This document shows positions 40,261-49,219 of a DNA stretch of 64,000 nucleotides, one piece after another. Under the pieces are notes generated by a model. The model did not search any database and was not told the origin of the DNA. It saw only the letters and a program-made list of their open reading frames with translations. The stretch lies in contig CAWKAN010000021.1 of the NCBI GenBank assembly GCA_963847615.1, positions 124,001 to 188,000 on the forward strand, read 5' to 3'. Position 1 is the stretch's first letter; every line of letters starts with the position of its first letter. Source of the stretch: Palsa-883 sp963847615. GTDB lineage: Bacteria > Pseudomonadota > Alphaproteobacteria > Acetobacterales > Acetobacteraceae. Position numbers and translations under genes: made by a program.

Positions 40261-41899
40261 TTACAGTATACAGTATACTGGAATGGCGCGATCAACCAAG
40301 CATGCCCGCGCCTGCGGCTCGTTCGCGATCAGCGCGAGCAGCGTCTCCAGCCGGTCCGCCTCCGCCGCCGGCTTGTCCGCCCGGATCCGCGCGATCCGCG
40401 GAAACCGCAGCGCCACGCCGGATTTGTGCCGGCTCGAGTGCTGCGCCGCGTCGAACGCCACCTCCAGCACCATCGCCTTCTCCACCTCCCGCACCGGGCC
40501 GAACCGCGCGATGGTATGGGTACGAATCCAGCGGTCGAGGAACGCCAACTCCTGGTCGGTGAAGCCGGAATACGCCTTGCCGATCGGCACCAGCTCGCCC
40601 GCGCGCCACAGCCCGAACGTGTAGTCGGAATAGTACGAGCTGTGCTCGCCGTGGCCGCGCTGCGCATACATCAGCACGGCATCGACGGTCTGCGGATCGC
40701 GCTTCCACTTCCACCACAGCCCCTTCACCCGCCCGGGCACATAGGCGCTGTCGCCGCGCTTCAGCATCAGCCCCTCGACTCGCCGCCTCGCGCGCCGCGG
40801 CGCGCCGCCGCGCCAGCTCGTCGAACCCGGCGAAACCGATCATCGCCGACAGGTCGGTGCGCGCCGGCGCCACCCGCGCGTGCCAGGCTTCCAGCCGCGC
40901 GCGGCGCGCATCGAAGGGCAGGGCGCGCAGGTCCTCGTCACCCTCGAACAGCATGTCGTAAAGCCGCACGCCGACCGGATACGCCGCCATCAGCTTCGCG
41001 CTGACCGTCTTGCGATTGAGCCGCTGCTGCAGCTCGGCGAACGGCCCCACGCGCGGCCCCTCCGGCCCGTCGCGCATCACCAGCAGCTCGCCGTCCAGCA
41101 CCGCGCCGAAATTCATCGCCGCGACGATCTCCGGGAACGCCGCCGAAATGTCCTCGGCGCCGCGCGAATACAGCCGCCGTCCGCCCGGGGTGGCGACGAG
41201 CTGCACGCGGATGCCGTCCCACTTCCACTCGGCGCGCCACGCGGCGGGATCGAGTGCGGCCAGATCGGCGTCTTCCAGCGGATGCGCCAGCATCAGCGGG
41301 CGGAACACCGGGGCGTTGGCCGGATCGGGCCGCGGCGCCCGCCCCTCCAGCCAGGCGAACAGCGCCAGATAGGGCGGCGTCAGCCCGTGCCAGACCTCCT
41401 CCACGGCGTCGGCGTCGATTTTGCCGATCTCGCCCAGCGCGACCTTCGCCAGCCGGGCCGACACGCCGACGCGCAGCCCGCCGGTGATCAGCTTCAGCAG
41501 CGCCAGCCGCACCGAGGCGTCGCAGGCGTCCAGCCACAAGGCGACCAGATCCGCCAACACCGCCTTGGGCGCCGCCTCCAGCGCCGCGACCACCTCGGCC
41601 AGCCGCGGCGGCGGCGCGTCGGTCGGCGCGGCCGGCCACATCAGCGCCACCGTCTCGGCCAGGTCGCCGACATAGGCGTAGGACAGCGCGAACAGCGTCG
41701 GGTCGGTGCGCGCCGCAGCCAGCGCGCGGATCAGCCCGGGCTTGGCCGTGCTCAGGCGCAGCGCGCCGGTGATCGCCGCCAGGCCGATGCCGCGGTCCGG
41801 ATCGGGCTGGGTCAGGAAGTAGCGCCGCAGCAGCGCGATCTTGGCGCTGCGCGAGGGCGTGAAGACCAGCCGCTCCAGCAGCTCGGCGAACGCGATCAA
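40261..41899 (-). CDS. ATP-dependent DNA ligase (cisplatin-response type), reading frame broken
   Basis: About 545 residues in two frames. The N-terminal part (ATG 41899) opens MIAFAELLERLVFTPSRSAK, as in the alphaproteobacterial cisplatin-damage-response ligases. The adenylation motif is WKWDGIRVQL (Lys nucleophile) and motif III is FGAVLDGELLVM. After FDELARRRAAAREA the protein continues in the next frame: VEGLMLKRGDSAYVPGRVKG then LWWKWKRDP, the OB-fold part. One base must be removed around 40779-40786. It seals nicks in DNA repair. Its usual partner nuclease and helicase genes are not in the window. The last residues come from an AT-rich segment. Confidence 0.85.
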
Positions 41900-41923
41900 G
41901 CCGCCCTGCCTTCCGACGCCCGG

Positions 41924-42889
41924 TCAGACGATCTGGTTGCTCAACATCGTCTCGCCCCGCCCCAGCCGGTCGAGATTCTCCAGCAGGATGTCCAACACGT
42001 TGTCCTCATAGCGCCGCGTCTCGCCGGCGGTGTGCGGCGTGACGACCACGTTCGCCATCGCCCACAGCGGCGAGCCCGGCGCCAGCGGTTCCTCGACCGT
42101 GGTGTCCAGCGCCGCCGCGCTCAGCCGCCCCGCCTCCAGCGCCGCGATCAGCGCCGGCTCATCGACGCAGCGGCCGCGCGCGACATTGACCAGCGCGGCC
42201 GAGGGCTTCAGCAGCGCCAACGTCGCGGGGTTGATCAGCCGCTCGGTCTGCGGTGTCAGCGGGCAGGTCAGGGCGACGACATCCGCCTGCGCCAGCAGGG
42301 CGTTCAACGCGCCCATGCCGTGCACCTCATCGGCATCGCCGCCGGCGGCCGGATCGCGCCGCGTCGCCAGCACCCGCATGTCGAACGCCCTGGCCAACTG
42401 CGCCAGCCGATTGCCGATGCGCCCCAGCCCGACGATCAGCAGCGTCTTACCGCCCAGCTCGTCCTCGCGCCGCGCCAGCTCGCCGATCATGCCGCGCCAG
42501 ACCCGCTGCGCCTGGTTGTCGCGCGCCTCCGGCAGGCGCCGCGCCAGCGCCAGGATCAGCGCCATCGCGTGCTCGGCCACGGCGCGCGCGTTGACGCCCT
42601 GCGCGCTGGCCAGGCGGATGCCCGCCGCGGCCAGCGCCACCTTGTCGTACTGGTCGACGCCGGCACTGATCGACTGCACGAGGCGCAGCTTCGGCGCGCG
42701 CGGGATCAGGTCGTTGCGCCACAGGCCCGAACACAGCAGCACGTCGGCCTCGGCGATGCGCGCGTCGAGGTCGTCGCGGTTGCGCACCTCGATGCTGGCG
42801 ATGCCGGTGTTGCGCAGCGCGAAGCGTTCCTGCATGCGGTAGGCAACGTGCGCGAACAGGATGGTCAGGCGGTCCTTGGGCGGCAGCAT
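41924..42889 (-). CDS. D-2-hydroxyacid dehydrogenase
   Basis: 321-residue NAD(P)-dependent dehydrogenase of the phosphoglycerate dehydrogenase/formate dehydrogenase-like family. The nucleotide motif is LLIVGLGRIGNRLAQLARA; catalytic residues are the Arg in LVNVARGRCVDEPAL, the Glu in TTVEEPLAPGSPL and the His in VVVTPHTAGETRR. It interconverts a 2-hydroxyacid and a 2-oxoacid; glyoxylate or hydroxypyruvate are common substrates in this subgroup but not provable here. It lies 24 bp upstream of the ligase gene and may share its transcript. Confidence 0.88.
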   Translation of the reverse strand: MLPPKDRLTILFAHVAYRMQERFALRNTGIASIEVRNRDDLDARIAEADVLLCSGLWRNDLIPRAPKLRLVQSISAGVDQYDKVALAAAGIRLASAQGVNARAVAEHAMALILALARRLPEARDNQAQRVWRGMIGELARREDELGGKTLLIVGLGRIGNRLAQLARAFDMRVLATRRDPAAGGDADEVHGMGALNALLAQADVVALTCPLTPQTERLINPATLALLKPSAALVNVARGRCVDEPALIAALEAGRLSAAALDTTVEEPLAPGSPLWAMANVVVTPHTAGETRRYEDNVLDILLENLDRLGRGETMLSNQIV

Positions 42890-42996
42890 GGGGTGCCTCG
42901 TGTTGGGGGCGGCGGTGCGGCGGCGGATGCGCCAGTGTGGGCCTTGTGGCGGGTGGCTCTCAAGCCCGGTGCGGGAGCGAGGTGCGGGAGGGGCGA

Positions 42997-43581
42997 ATGA
43001 GCGGGACAGACGACGGCAGGCCGCGCTGCGCGTGGGCGGCGGCGACGCCGGCGATGCTGGCGTATCACGACACCGAATGGGGCGTGCCGCTGCACGACGA
43101 CTGCGCCTTGTTCGAGCTGCTGACGCTGGAGGGGGCGCAGGCCGGCCTGTCCTGGCGCACCATCCTGGACCGCCGCGCCGCCTATCGCGATGCGTTTCAC
43201 GGCTTCGAGATTGCGCGTGTGGCGCGGATGGGCGATGCGGCGCTGGAACAGCTGCTGACGGGTTCGGGCGTGGTGCGCAACCGCCTGAAAGTGTTCTCGG
43301 TGCGCGACAATGCGCGGGCGGCGCTGGCGGCGATTGAAGAGGTCGGCAGCCTTGATGCCTTCCTGTGGGAGTTCGTGGCGGGGCGGCCGATCGTCAATTG
43401 CTGGACCCGCGCCGAGCAGGTGCCGGCGCGCACCGCATTGTCCGACCGCATGAGCAAGGCGCTGAAGCAACGCGGCTTCCGGTTCGTCGGCTCGACGATT
43501 TGTTACGCGTTCATGCAGGCGTCGGGCATGGTGGATGACCACCTGACGACCTGCTGGTGCCGCCAGCGGCATGGCGGGTGA
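42997..43581 (+). CDS. tag: DNA-3-methyladenine glycosylase I
   Basis: 194 residues, the normal Tag length. It removes 3-methyladenine from alkylated DNA, starting base-excision repair. Seen are the family start RCAWAAATPAMLAYHDTEWG with the first zinc cysteine and histidine, LLTLEGAQAGLSWRTIL with the catalytic glutamate, and the closing DDHLTTCWC with the other zinc ligands. ATG 42997 follows GGGAGGGG at good spacing. It lies divergently from the hydroxyacid dehydrogenase and close to a DNA ligase, so a small DNA-repair cluster is plausible. Confidence 0.92.
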   Translation: MSGTDDGRPRCAWAAATPAMLAYHDTEWGVPLHDDCALFELLTLEGAQAGLSWRTILDRRAAYRDAFHGFEIARVARMGDAALEQLLTGSGVVRNRLKVFSVRDNARAALAAIEEVGSLDAFLWEFVAGRPIVNCWTRAEQVPARTALSDRMSKALKQRGFRFVGSTICYAFMQASGMVDDHLTTCWCRQRHGG

Positions 43582-43849
43582 GGGGAGGGGCCGCGCGCGG
43601 CGGACTGTGCCAATTCGGCTGCGCCACGTTCGCGCCGGCCGCGGTTCGCCCTGTCGCGCCGGTTGCCCGGTGCGGGACCGGCGGGTTGCCGTCTGTCGCA
43701 AATCCCCTGGGCCGCAAATTCCCTGGGTCGCAAGTCCCTCCGGTCGCATGCCGCCCCGGTTTGACCGGCCTCGCACCATCTCAGCGGTAACCATTTGGCA
43801 AGAATTCGCTCGATAGAACAGGCCCGCCCGAGAGCATTGGAGCGAGACC

Positions 43850-44698
43850 GTGATCGGTGCGGGTTCAGGCGTGATCCAGATTCGCCACATCTCCGGGCTC
43901 ATGATCGTGGCCGTGGTGGCAGTGGCGTCACGCCTGGCGTGCTTGCAGGGCGATGTGGCAATCGTGCGGAATTGCGGCGTTCTGATCTTCGATGCCGCCT
44001 TCATCCTGCCGCTTGTTGTGGCGTCATGCCGCAGGGCCCGCGCGCATCGACGCACGCTCGGCAGTCCAGGGTTTTCCAGATCCGACAGTGCCGTGCCGGG
44101 CCAGGTCCGGGTGACCAGTTTGCAGACGATCGCACTGCTCTCGGCCGCGGCTTTCGGGATTTGTTACGCGATGTCGCCGACGGTCTTCGCCCAGCCAGGG
44201 CTGCATGCGCTCCCCGGGATCACGGATCCGCTGTGTCGTTGGATCCCCGGCATTGCCAGGATCGAACACCGGCTGGTGGCGGCCGGCCGGCCGAACGAGG
44301 CGCTCCTGACCGGCTTCACCCTGGCAATGCTCTGGCTTGTGGTCGGGTTGTTTCTGCTCGGCGGGTTCCTCACCCGCTGGTCCGGGATGACGCCGGAGCG
44401 GGCACGCTGGATCCGCGCCTCCCACCGTGCCCGGTTCTGTGGCCAGGAGGTGGTCCGCAAGGTGATCGACCGCGGCATCGTCGTGATGTTCGTCTGGAAC
44501 CTGCCGCTGGACCACGCCGCAGATGCCGATCTGGGCACGGCGTTTGCGACCACGTTCGAGCGGCTGGATATTCTCCTGACCGGGTTCCGCGGTGGGCTGC
44601 TGATGTTTCTGTGCCTGGTTCTGCTGGAATGGGTCTACGTAGAGCTTCAGGCCGGTACCTGGCGGTTTGGTTTCGCCGGGCGGCACCATCGCGCCTGA
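43850..44698 (+). CDS. Uncharacterised integral membrane protein
   Basis: 282 residues starting at GTG 43850, with GGAG about eight bases upstream. Hydrophobic segments occur near residues 15-30, 44-58, 94-110, 157-178, 206-222 and 245-262, with cysteines in several. A cytosolic loop is basic (CRRARAHRRTLG). No domain is recognised. It stands alone between tag and the pilus region. The coding assignment rests on the coherent membrane pattern and ribosome site; the function is unknown. Confidence 0.5.
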   Translation: MIGAGSGVIQIRHISGLMIVAVVAVASRLACLQGDVAIVRNCGVLIFDAAFILPLVVASCRRARAHRRTLGSPGFSRSDSAVPGQVRVTSLQTIALLSAAAFGICYAMSPTVFAQPGLHALPGITDPLCRWIPGIARIEHRLVAAGRPNEALLTGFTLAMLWLVVGLFLLGGFLTRWSGMTPERARWIRASHRARFCGQEVVRKVIDRGIVVMFVWNLPLDHAADADLGTAFATTFERLDILLTGFRGGLLMFLCLVLLEWVYVELQAGTWRFGFAGRHHRA

Positions 44699-45026
44699 AG
44701 GAAACCTCGCCACCGCGCGGGTAAGACAAGCCGGGGGGCGATCATCCGGATCGGGTTTCGGTTCAGTGCGCGTCCCTGGCTGCTGCGGCGACACCAGCGG
44801 CGGACCGGTCGGACCAGGCCGCAACAATCGGCTGAATATATCGGCCAGGCAACGTTGTTGCCGTCATTGTCACCCTGTCGCGCGCGTTGGCCTGGTCCTT
44901 GTCGCCAAAGCGCTTTCGCGCCTGGCGCAGGCAGGCTGTATTGGCGGCGGCGCGCAAACCCCCAAGGTCGATTGCGGCACGACAATGCCCTTCGCCATCG
45001 TCCAGCGACAGCGTGAGAAACGCGGG
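44699..45026. other. Gap with a possible small minus-strand gene
   Basis: A minus-strand frame ending at 44763 encodes RAAANTACLRQARKRFGDKD and an alanine-rich end. It vaguely recalls short exported UrcA-type proteins, but no start, signal peptide or full motif can be shown, so no gene is called. Confidence 0.3.
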
Positions 45027-46739
45027 CTAGAGGTTTTTGCCTGACCAGCAGCGCAGGCCCGCTGCTTTCACCCGACCGCACAGCTCATTCGCCTCGGCGA
45101 CGTCCGCGAAACTGAATGTGCGAATTCGCCAATAGGTCCTCCCATGCACCTCGGCGCGCAGGATCGTTGGCTCGCGGCCACCCAGAAACGGCGAGAGCCG
45201 GTCTTGCAGGCGATGCCATTCGCGCATCGCCCCCGGTTGCGAGATCAACGCCCCGAGTTGGACGAAGGCGCCACCGTCCACCGTTCCGCGGTCCCTTGTC
45301 GCGACGGCTTCCGGCGTCGTCGGTTGCGAAACAGCGGCCTGCTTCGGCACCCGAGGCGCGGCGGCAGCCGGCGGCGTGACATGGGTGTCGAGCGACGCGA
45401 TCGACTCTGGCTGGGCAGCCAAAGCGGTCGCCAACCGGCTGGAGGCCCTGACCATCGGCCTTGTCGGCACCGGCGGGACGACGTCGGGCGCCGATGCGAT
45501 CGCGGGCAGGGCCGAAGCCACGGATGGAGCCGATGGCACGGACGCGGCCGATGGCGTCACATGGACGTCGCGCGCTGGCGCCGTCGACTCTGGCGGGGCC
45601 GGCAAAGCGGTCGGCACGCCGCTAGAGGTCCTGACAATCGGCGTTACTGCCACCGGTGGCGCGACGTCGGGCACCGATGCGATCGCGGGCAGGTCGGTTC
45701 CGGTGACTTGTGTGCGCGGTGCTGGGTCGGCGATCGGGGTCTGGACGCTTGCCAGGGCCTCCGGGACCAGTGCCTCCGGAATGGTGCGCGGTGCACGGCT
45801 TAGGTCGGGCAGGCTGCCTGACGGTTCGCCGTTCGCCAGGGACGCGGTCGCCGGCCCCCCGACCGGAGCGCGGTCGTCCGGCGTGGCAGCGATCCGCGAC
45901 GGCGCTGGCCCCGGCGCGGGAGGGATGTCTTCATCTGCAAACGCCGGATCTGCAAACGCCGGATCCTGCGACGGCTGGCCCAGGGTGCCCTCGAGCCTCT
46001 GCCGTGCCCACGGTCCGTCCCCCGCCAGGGTCAACCCGGCAAGCAGTTCCTGTCGCCACGCCTGCGTCGCGCCGGGAACCGCGGCGACTTCGCGCAGCAA
46101 CCCCGCGGCTTCCGCGCTGTGGCCGGACAGTGCCAGGGACATGCCCAGGTTGATCTGCACGTCCACGCTGCCCGGCGCGACGGCCAGGGCGCGGCGGTAC
46201 GCATCCTGCGCCGCGGCGTTGTGCCCTTGCAGGTCGCGCACGACACCAAGATTGTTCAGCGCAACCACATTGTCGGGTTCGCGGGCCAGGGCGCGCAGGA
46301 ACGCGGCTTCGGCGGCGCCCGGGTCCGAGCCCGCCAGTGTCCGCCCGAGGCCCACCTGAGCCGCGGCCGCGGTCGGGTCGATGGCCACGGCGGAACGATA
46401 GGCCACCCGAGCCAGGTCTCGCCGGCCCAGCGCATAGAGCGCATCGCCGCGCGCGATCAGGGCCGGCGCATTCTTCGGGTCTCTCGCAAGGACGAGGTCA
46501 GCGACCCGCAGCGCCAATTCGGGAGCTCCCGAGGCCAGTGCGGCGTCGGCCACCCGCAGCGTGGCGTGCGCTGGGGTATTCTCCGATAGAGGTGCAACAG
46601 AGCAGGCGCCCAGCATGCCGGCCATGGCAAACGCCACGGCAACGGCGGCAGGGCGCCACGCGCGCCCGCGTCGCCTGGGTTCAGCCCCGAAGCTGCCCAA
46701 CTGCGGTGGCGCGTTCAGCCCCATCGGTATCTTCCCCAC
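45027..46739 (-). CDS. TPR lipoprotein with C-terminal SPOR domain
   Basis: 570 residues. The N terminus has a hydrophobic segment and lipobox GMLGAC. Residues ~60-250 hold about five tetratricopeptide repeats similar to TadD (for example NVVALNNLGVVRDLQGHNAA). A long proline/alanine/threonine linker contains a duplicated 60-residue block (LPAIASVPDVAPPV and LPAIASAPDVVPPV). The C-terminal ~75 residues form a SPOR domain (AFVQLGALISQPGAMREWHR), which binds denuded peptidoglycan. It probably works with the pilus apparatus at the cell wall. Start at 46739, or at ATG 46724. Confidence 0.8.
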   Translation of the reverse strand: MGKIPMGLNAPPQLGSFGAEPRRRGRAWRPAAVAVAFAMAGMLGACSVAPLSENTPAHATLRVADAALASGAPELALRVADLVLARDPKNAPALIARGDALYALGRRDLARVAYRSAVAIDPTAAAAQVGLGRTLAGSDPGAAEAAFLRALAREPDNVVALNNLGVVRDLQGHNAAAQDAYRRALAVAPGSVDVQINLGMSLALSGHSAEAAGLLREVAAVPGATQAWRQELLAGLTLAGDGPWARQRLEGTLGQPSQDPAFADPAFADEDIPPAPGPAPSRIAATPDDRAPVGGPATASLANGEPSGSLPDLSRAPRTIPEALVPEALASVQTPIADPAPRTQVTGTDLPAIASVPDVAPPVAVTPIVRTSSGVPTALPAPPESTAPARDVHVTPSAASVPSAPSVASALPAIASAPDVVPPVPTRPMVRASSRLATALAAQPESIASLDTHVTPPAAAAPRVPKQAAVSQPTTPEAVATRDRGTVDGGAFVQLGALISQPGAMREWHRLQDRLSPFLGGREPTILRAEVHGRTYWRIRTFSFADVAEANELCGRVKAAGLRCWSGKNL

Positions 46740-47272
46740 TGCCCGAATCGCTCATATCGCGAAGCATAGCCGGCTGAGACTACTGCTTGTATCGGCCCAG
46801 GTGAACCGCCAATCCGCTTTGGCGTGAACCTTGTTGCCGCTGTGTCCCGGCAGGCGTCGGCTTCCGCGATCAAGGGCTGCTTGCCAGGGACGCGCATGGG
46901 GGTGCCCTTGGGGTGGCCGGCCGGGCGCCGCACCGGGGCTCATCCAGCCGCCCGACGGCGAAGCCAAGGGGCAAACCTTCGGGCACTGGTATCGGTCTTG
47001 ATTGGGCGCGCGGCCGCCCCTCAACTCCCCCGGGCAACCCCGCGCGCGATACCGGCGGCCCAAAATCATCGAACAGTCATCATTTTTGGCCGCTCGTATC
47101 AGGCGCCACCCCACCGCGTCCGGGTTCGGCGATATGCGGCCCATTGCCGAGCCTGGGCGGGTCATACCGGCGCAAGATCGACACCAGCAGCCCGCCATAA
47201 ACCGATGGGTCAGGATGTTGGGCCGCTGGCATCGCCGCAGCCTGGGGAAGATCGCGAAAATACAGGAACCGT
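46740..47272. other. Divergent intergenic region
   Basis: No gene is supported between the TPR-SPOR gene (minus) and the ClpP-like gene (plus). Frames here are long only because stops are rare in GC-rich DNA. Both promoters should lie here; only the plus-strand one is visible (next entry). Confidence 0.45.
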
Positions 47273-47301
47273 TTTGCAGCGGATCGGCGGGCTGGTATAA
47301 A
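47273..47301 (+). promoter_or_regulatory. Candidate sigma-70-type promoter
   Basis: TTTGCA (47273-47278) and TATAAA (47296-47301) separated by exactly 17 bp in an AT-richer patch, 64 bp before ATG 47365. It would drive the three-gene unit ClpP-like protein, lytic transglycosylase and membrane glycosyltransferase-like protein. Confidence 0.55.
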
Positions 47302-47364
47302 TTGACCATTATTCCCACGGTGGAAGATTCTCGTTTGCCAGGATCGCCGAAATCGGCCCGCGCC

Positions 47365-48411
47365 ATGCTGTCCTGCTGCGGGATGCTGAGCCTCCTGGTG
47401 CAGCTGGTCGGCGGCCACGCAGCGTCCGCGGCCTTGCCGACCACCGAGTTCGACATTCCCTACCAGTTGCGCGTGCTGTCCGACGGCACCGTCCTGGAGT
47501 TGTCCGGCAGTTTCTCCTGGGCGTTGCCGCAGAACGTTCAGGCAGTCCTCGCCGCGGCGCCGCATGTGCGCGTCGTGCGTCTGGAAAGCCCCGGCGGCCA
47601 TCTGCAGCCCGCCATGGAGGTTGCGGACATCATCCGCCAGCGTGGGCTCGACACCTATGTCGGCCGGTTCTGTGCCTCCGCCTGCACGATCGCGTTCCTC
47701 GGCGGACGGCAGCGATGGCTCGGGCCGGACGCCAGGCTCGGCTTTCACCAGGCCTACGCGCCGGGGTTTCCGTCCGAACAGGCCAACGCCCTGCTGCAGA
47801 CTGCCTATGCGAAGTTTGCCGTGCCGTCGGGCTTCGTCGCCCGCGTGCTGCGCACGCCCCCCGCGGACGTCTGGTACCCGACGCAGGACGAGTTGCGCGC
47901 CATCCACTTCACGACGGGCACCCCGCCAGCGGCGGCGCTCGCCCTCGGCAACAGCCGCTTGATCCGGCTGGGTGACATCACGCGGCTGTTGCGGGCGGCG
48001 CCGGATGACGCCGTGGTCCAGTTCGCCACGGCGTTGTCCGATCTGGTCGCACGGCTGCAGGACGCCAACCCGGAAGCCTGCTGGGCCTTCGCGCATGAAG
48101 GCCCGGACGAACCGCGGGACGCCTTGCCGCAGACCATGCTCGATTCCGTCGCGGCGGTCCGCCAACGTCTCGCGGCGGCGGCGAACACCCCCCAGGTCCA
48201 GCCACCCACTGCGGAGCAGCGCAAGAAGGCGACGGCGGATCTGGTGGCCGCCATGCGGGCGAAGGGAGAAACCGCCGCCCTCGCGGGCCTGTGGACCGGC
48301 GCCGATCACGCGGCGTTCTGCCCGTCGCTGCACGAACTGCTGCAAGCGGCGCTGGCCTTGCCCGAGCCGCGCCGGGTGCCGGTGTTGCGCGCCGTGCTGT
48401 CGGGCGGGTGA
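47365..48411 (+). CDS. Secreted ClpP/crotonase-fold protein
   Basis: 348 residues with a signal peptide (MLSLLVQLVGGHAASA). The core resembles periplasmic ClpP-like proteins (COG3904 type): VRVVRLESPGGHLQPAMEVA, GLDTYVGRFCASACTIAFLG with a serine in a CASAC context typical of this group, and ARLGFHQAYAPGF with a candidate catalytic histidine. It may be an envelope protease, but protease activity of this family is not proven. The C-terminal ~130 residues are helical. GTG 47320 is an alternative start. It overlaps the next gene by 4 bp. Confidence 0.75.
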   Translation: MLSCCGMLSLLVQLVGGHAASAALPTTEFDIPYQLRVLSDGTVLELSGSFSWALPQNVQAVLAAAPHVRVVRLESPGGHLQPAMEVADIIRQRGLDTYVGRFCASACTIAFLGGRQRWLGPDARLGFHQAYAPGFPSEQANALLQTAYAKFAVPSGFVARVLRTPPADVWYPTQDELRAIHFTTGTPPAAALALGNSRLIRLGDITRLLRAAPDDAVVQFATALSDLVARLQDANPEACWAFAHEGPDEPRDALPQTMLDSVAAVRQRLAAAANTPQVQPPTAEQRKKATADLVAAMRAKGETAALAGLWTGADHAAFCPSLHELLQAALALPEPRRVPVLRAVLSGG

Positions 48412-49208
48412 CGGGCGTGGCGCAGCCCCGACGATTGGCGGCAGCTTTGGCAGCCTGTCTGGCGTTGGTCGCGCCGGCCTGGGCCGCCGAGGGGTGGGAT
48501 GATCCGCGCCACGCCTGCGACCGCGCCGCGGTCCAGGCCGAGGCGGAGTGGCACCTGCCGGCGGGCCTGCTGTCCGCCATCGGCGTCGTCGAAAGCGGTC
48601 GTGGCGGCCTGGGCGGCACACTGCCGGTCGCCTGGCCCTGGAGTATCAACGCTGACGGACGCGGTGCCTTCCTGTCCAGCAAGGCAGCCGCGATTGCCGC
48701 CGTGCACGCCTTGTACGCTGCCGGCCGGCAGGTGATCCACGTCGGCTGCTTCCAGGTTGACCTATTCTACCATCCCGATGCTTTCGCCACGCTCGAGGCG
48801 GCGTTCGATCCGCACGCCAATGCCCAGGCGGCGGCGCGCATCCTGGCGCTCGCCCGCCTGGGTGTCGGCTCCTGGGACACGGCAATTGCGCTCTACCACT
48901 CCGCCTCGCCGCTGCGTGGCGCGGCGTATTTGCGCCAGGTCCAGGCGGTATGGCCGTGGGCGCGCAGGCGGGGCATGGCGGCCGACGCCGTCTATGCGGT
49001 TCTGCTCTCGCCGGCAGCGCGCCAGGTCCGGGTGATCACTGCCGCCGATGCCCCGGTGCAGCCGGCCGCCGGCTTGCCACGGGTCCTCGGACCCGAGGCG
49101 TCGATGTCGGTGCTGCAATGGAGTGCCACGCCGCAGCGCGACCTGCCGGTTGTGCTGATGCCGGCCGGCGTGGCCCCACGCGCAGCTGTACATCGCCTGC
49201 CGAACTAG
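48408..49208 (+). CDS. Lytic transglycosylase-like protein
   Basis: 266 residues, start GTG 48408 overlapping the previous stop (GTGA); GTG 48417 is possible. Signal peptide LAAALAACLALVAPAWAAEG. The soluble lytic transglycosylase fold is indicated by LPAGLLSAIGVVESGRGGLG with the catalytic glutamate, QVIHVGCFQVDLFYHPDAF and AFDPHANAQAAARILALARL. It cleaves peptidoglycan strands and in pilus loci opens a path for the assembly machine. The tail of ~90 residues has no known domain. Confidence 0.85.
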   Translation: MTGVAQPRRLAAALAACLALVAPAWAAEGWDDPRHACDRAAVQAEAEWHLPAGLLSAIGVVESGRGGLGGTLPVAWPWSINADGRGAFLSSKAAAIAAVHALYAAGRQVIHVGCFQVDLFYHPDAFATLEAAFDPHANAQAAARILALARLGVGSWDTAIALYHSASPLRGAAYLRQVQAVWPWARRRGMAADAVYAVLLSPAARQVRVITAADAPVQPAAGLPRVLGPEASMSVLQWSATPQRDLPVVLMPAGVAPRAAVHRLPN

Positions 49209-49219
49209 CGGAGCGACAA

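Noticed and set aside
44763..45026. Possible small exported UrcA-like gene on the minus strand
   Set aside because: No start codon with ribosome site or signal peptide could be found, and the similarity is too weak.
46752..47456. A 234-codon minus-strand frame in the divergent gap
   Set aside because: Cysteine- and arginine-rich composition, no motif, and it runs over the start of the ClpP-like gene and its promoter.
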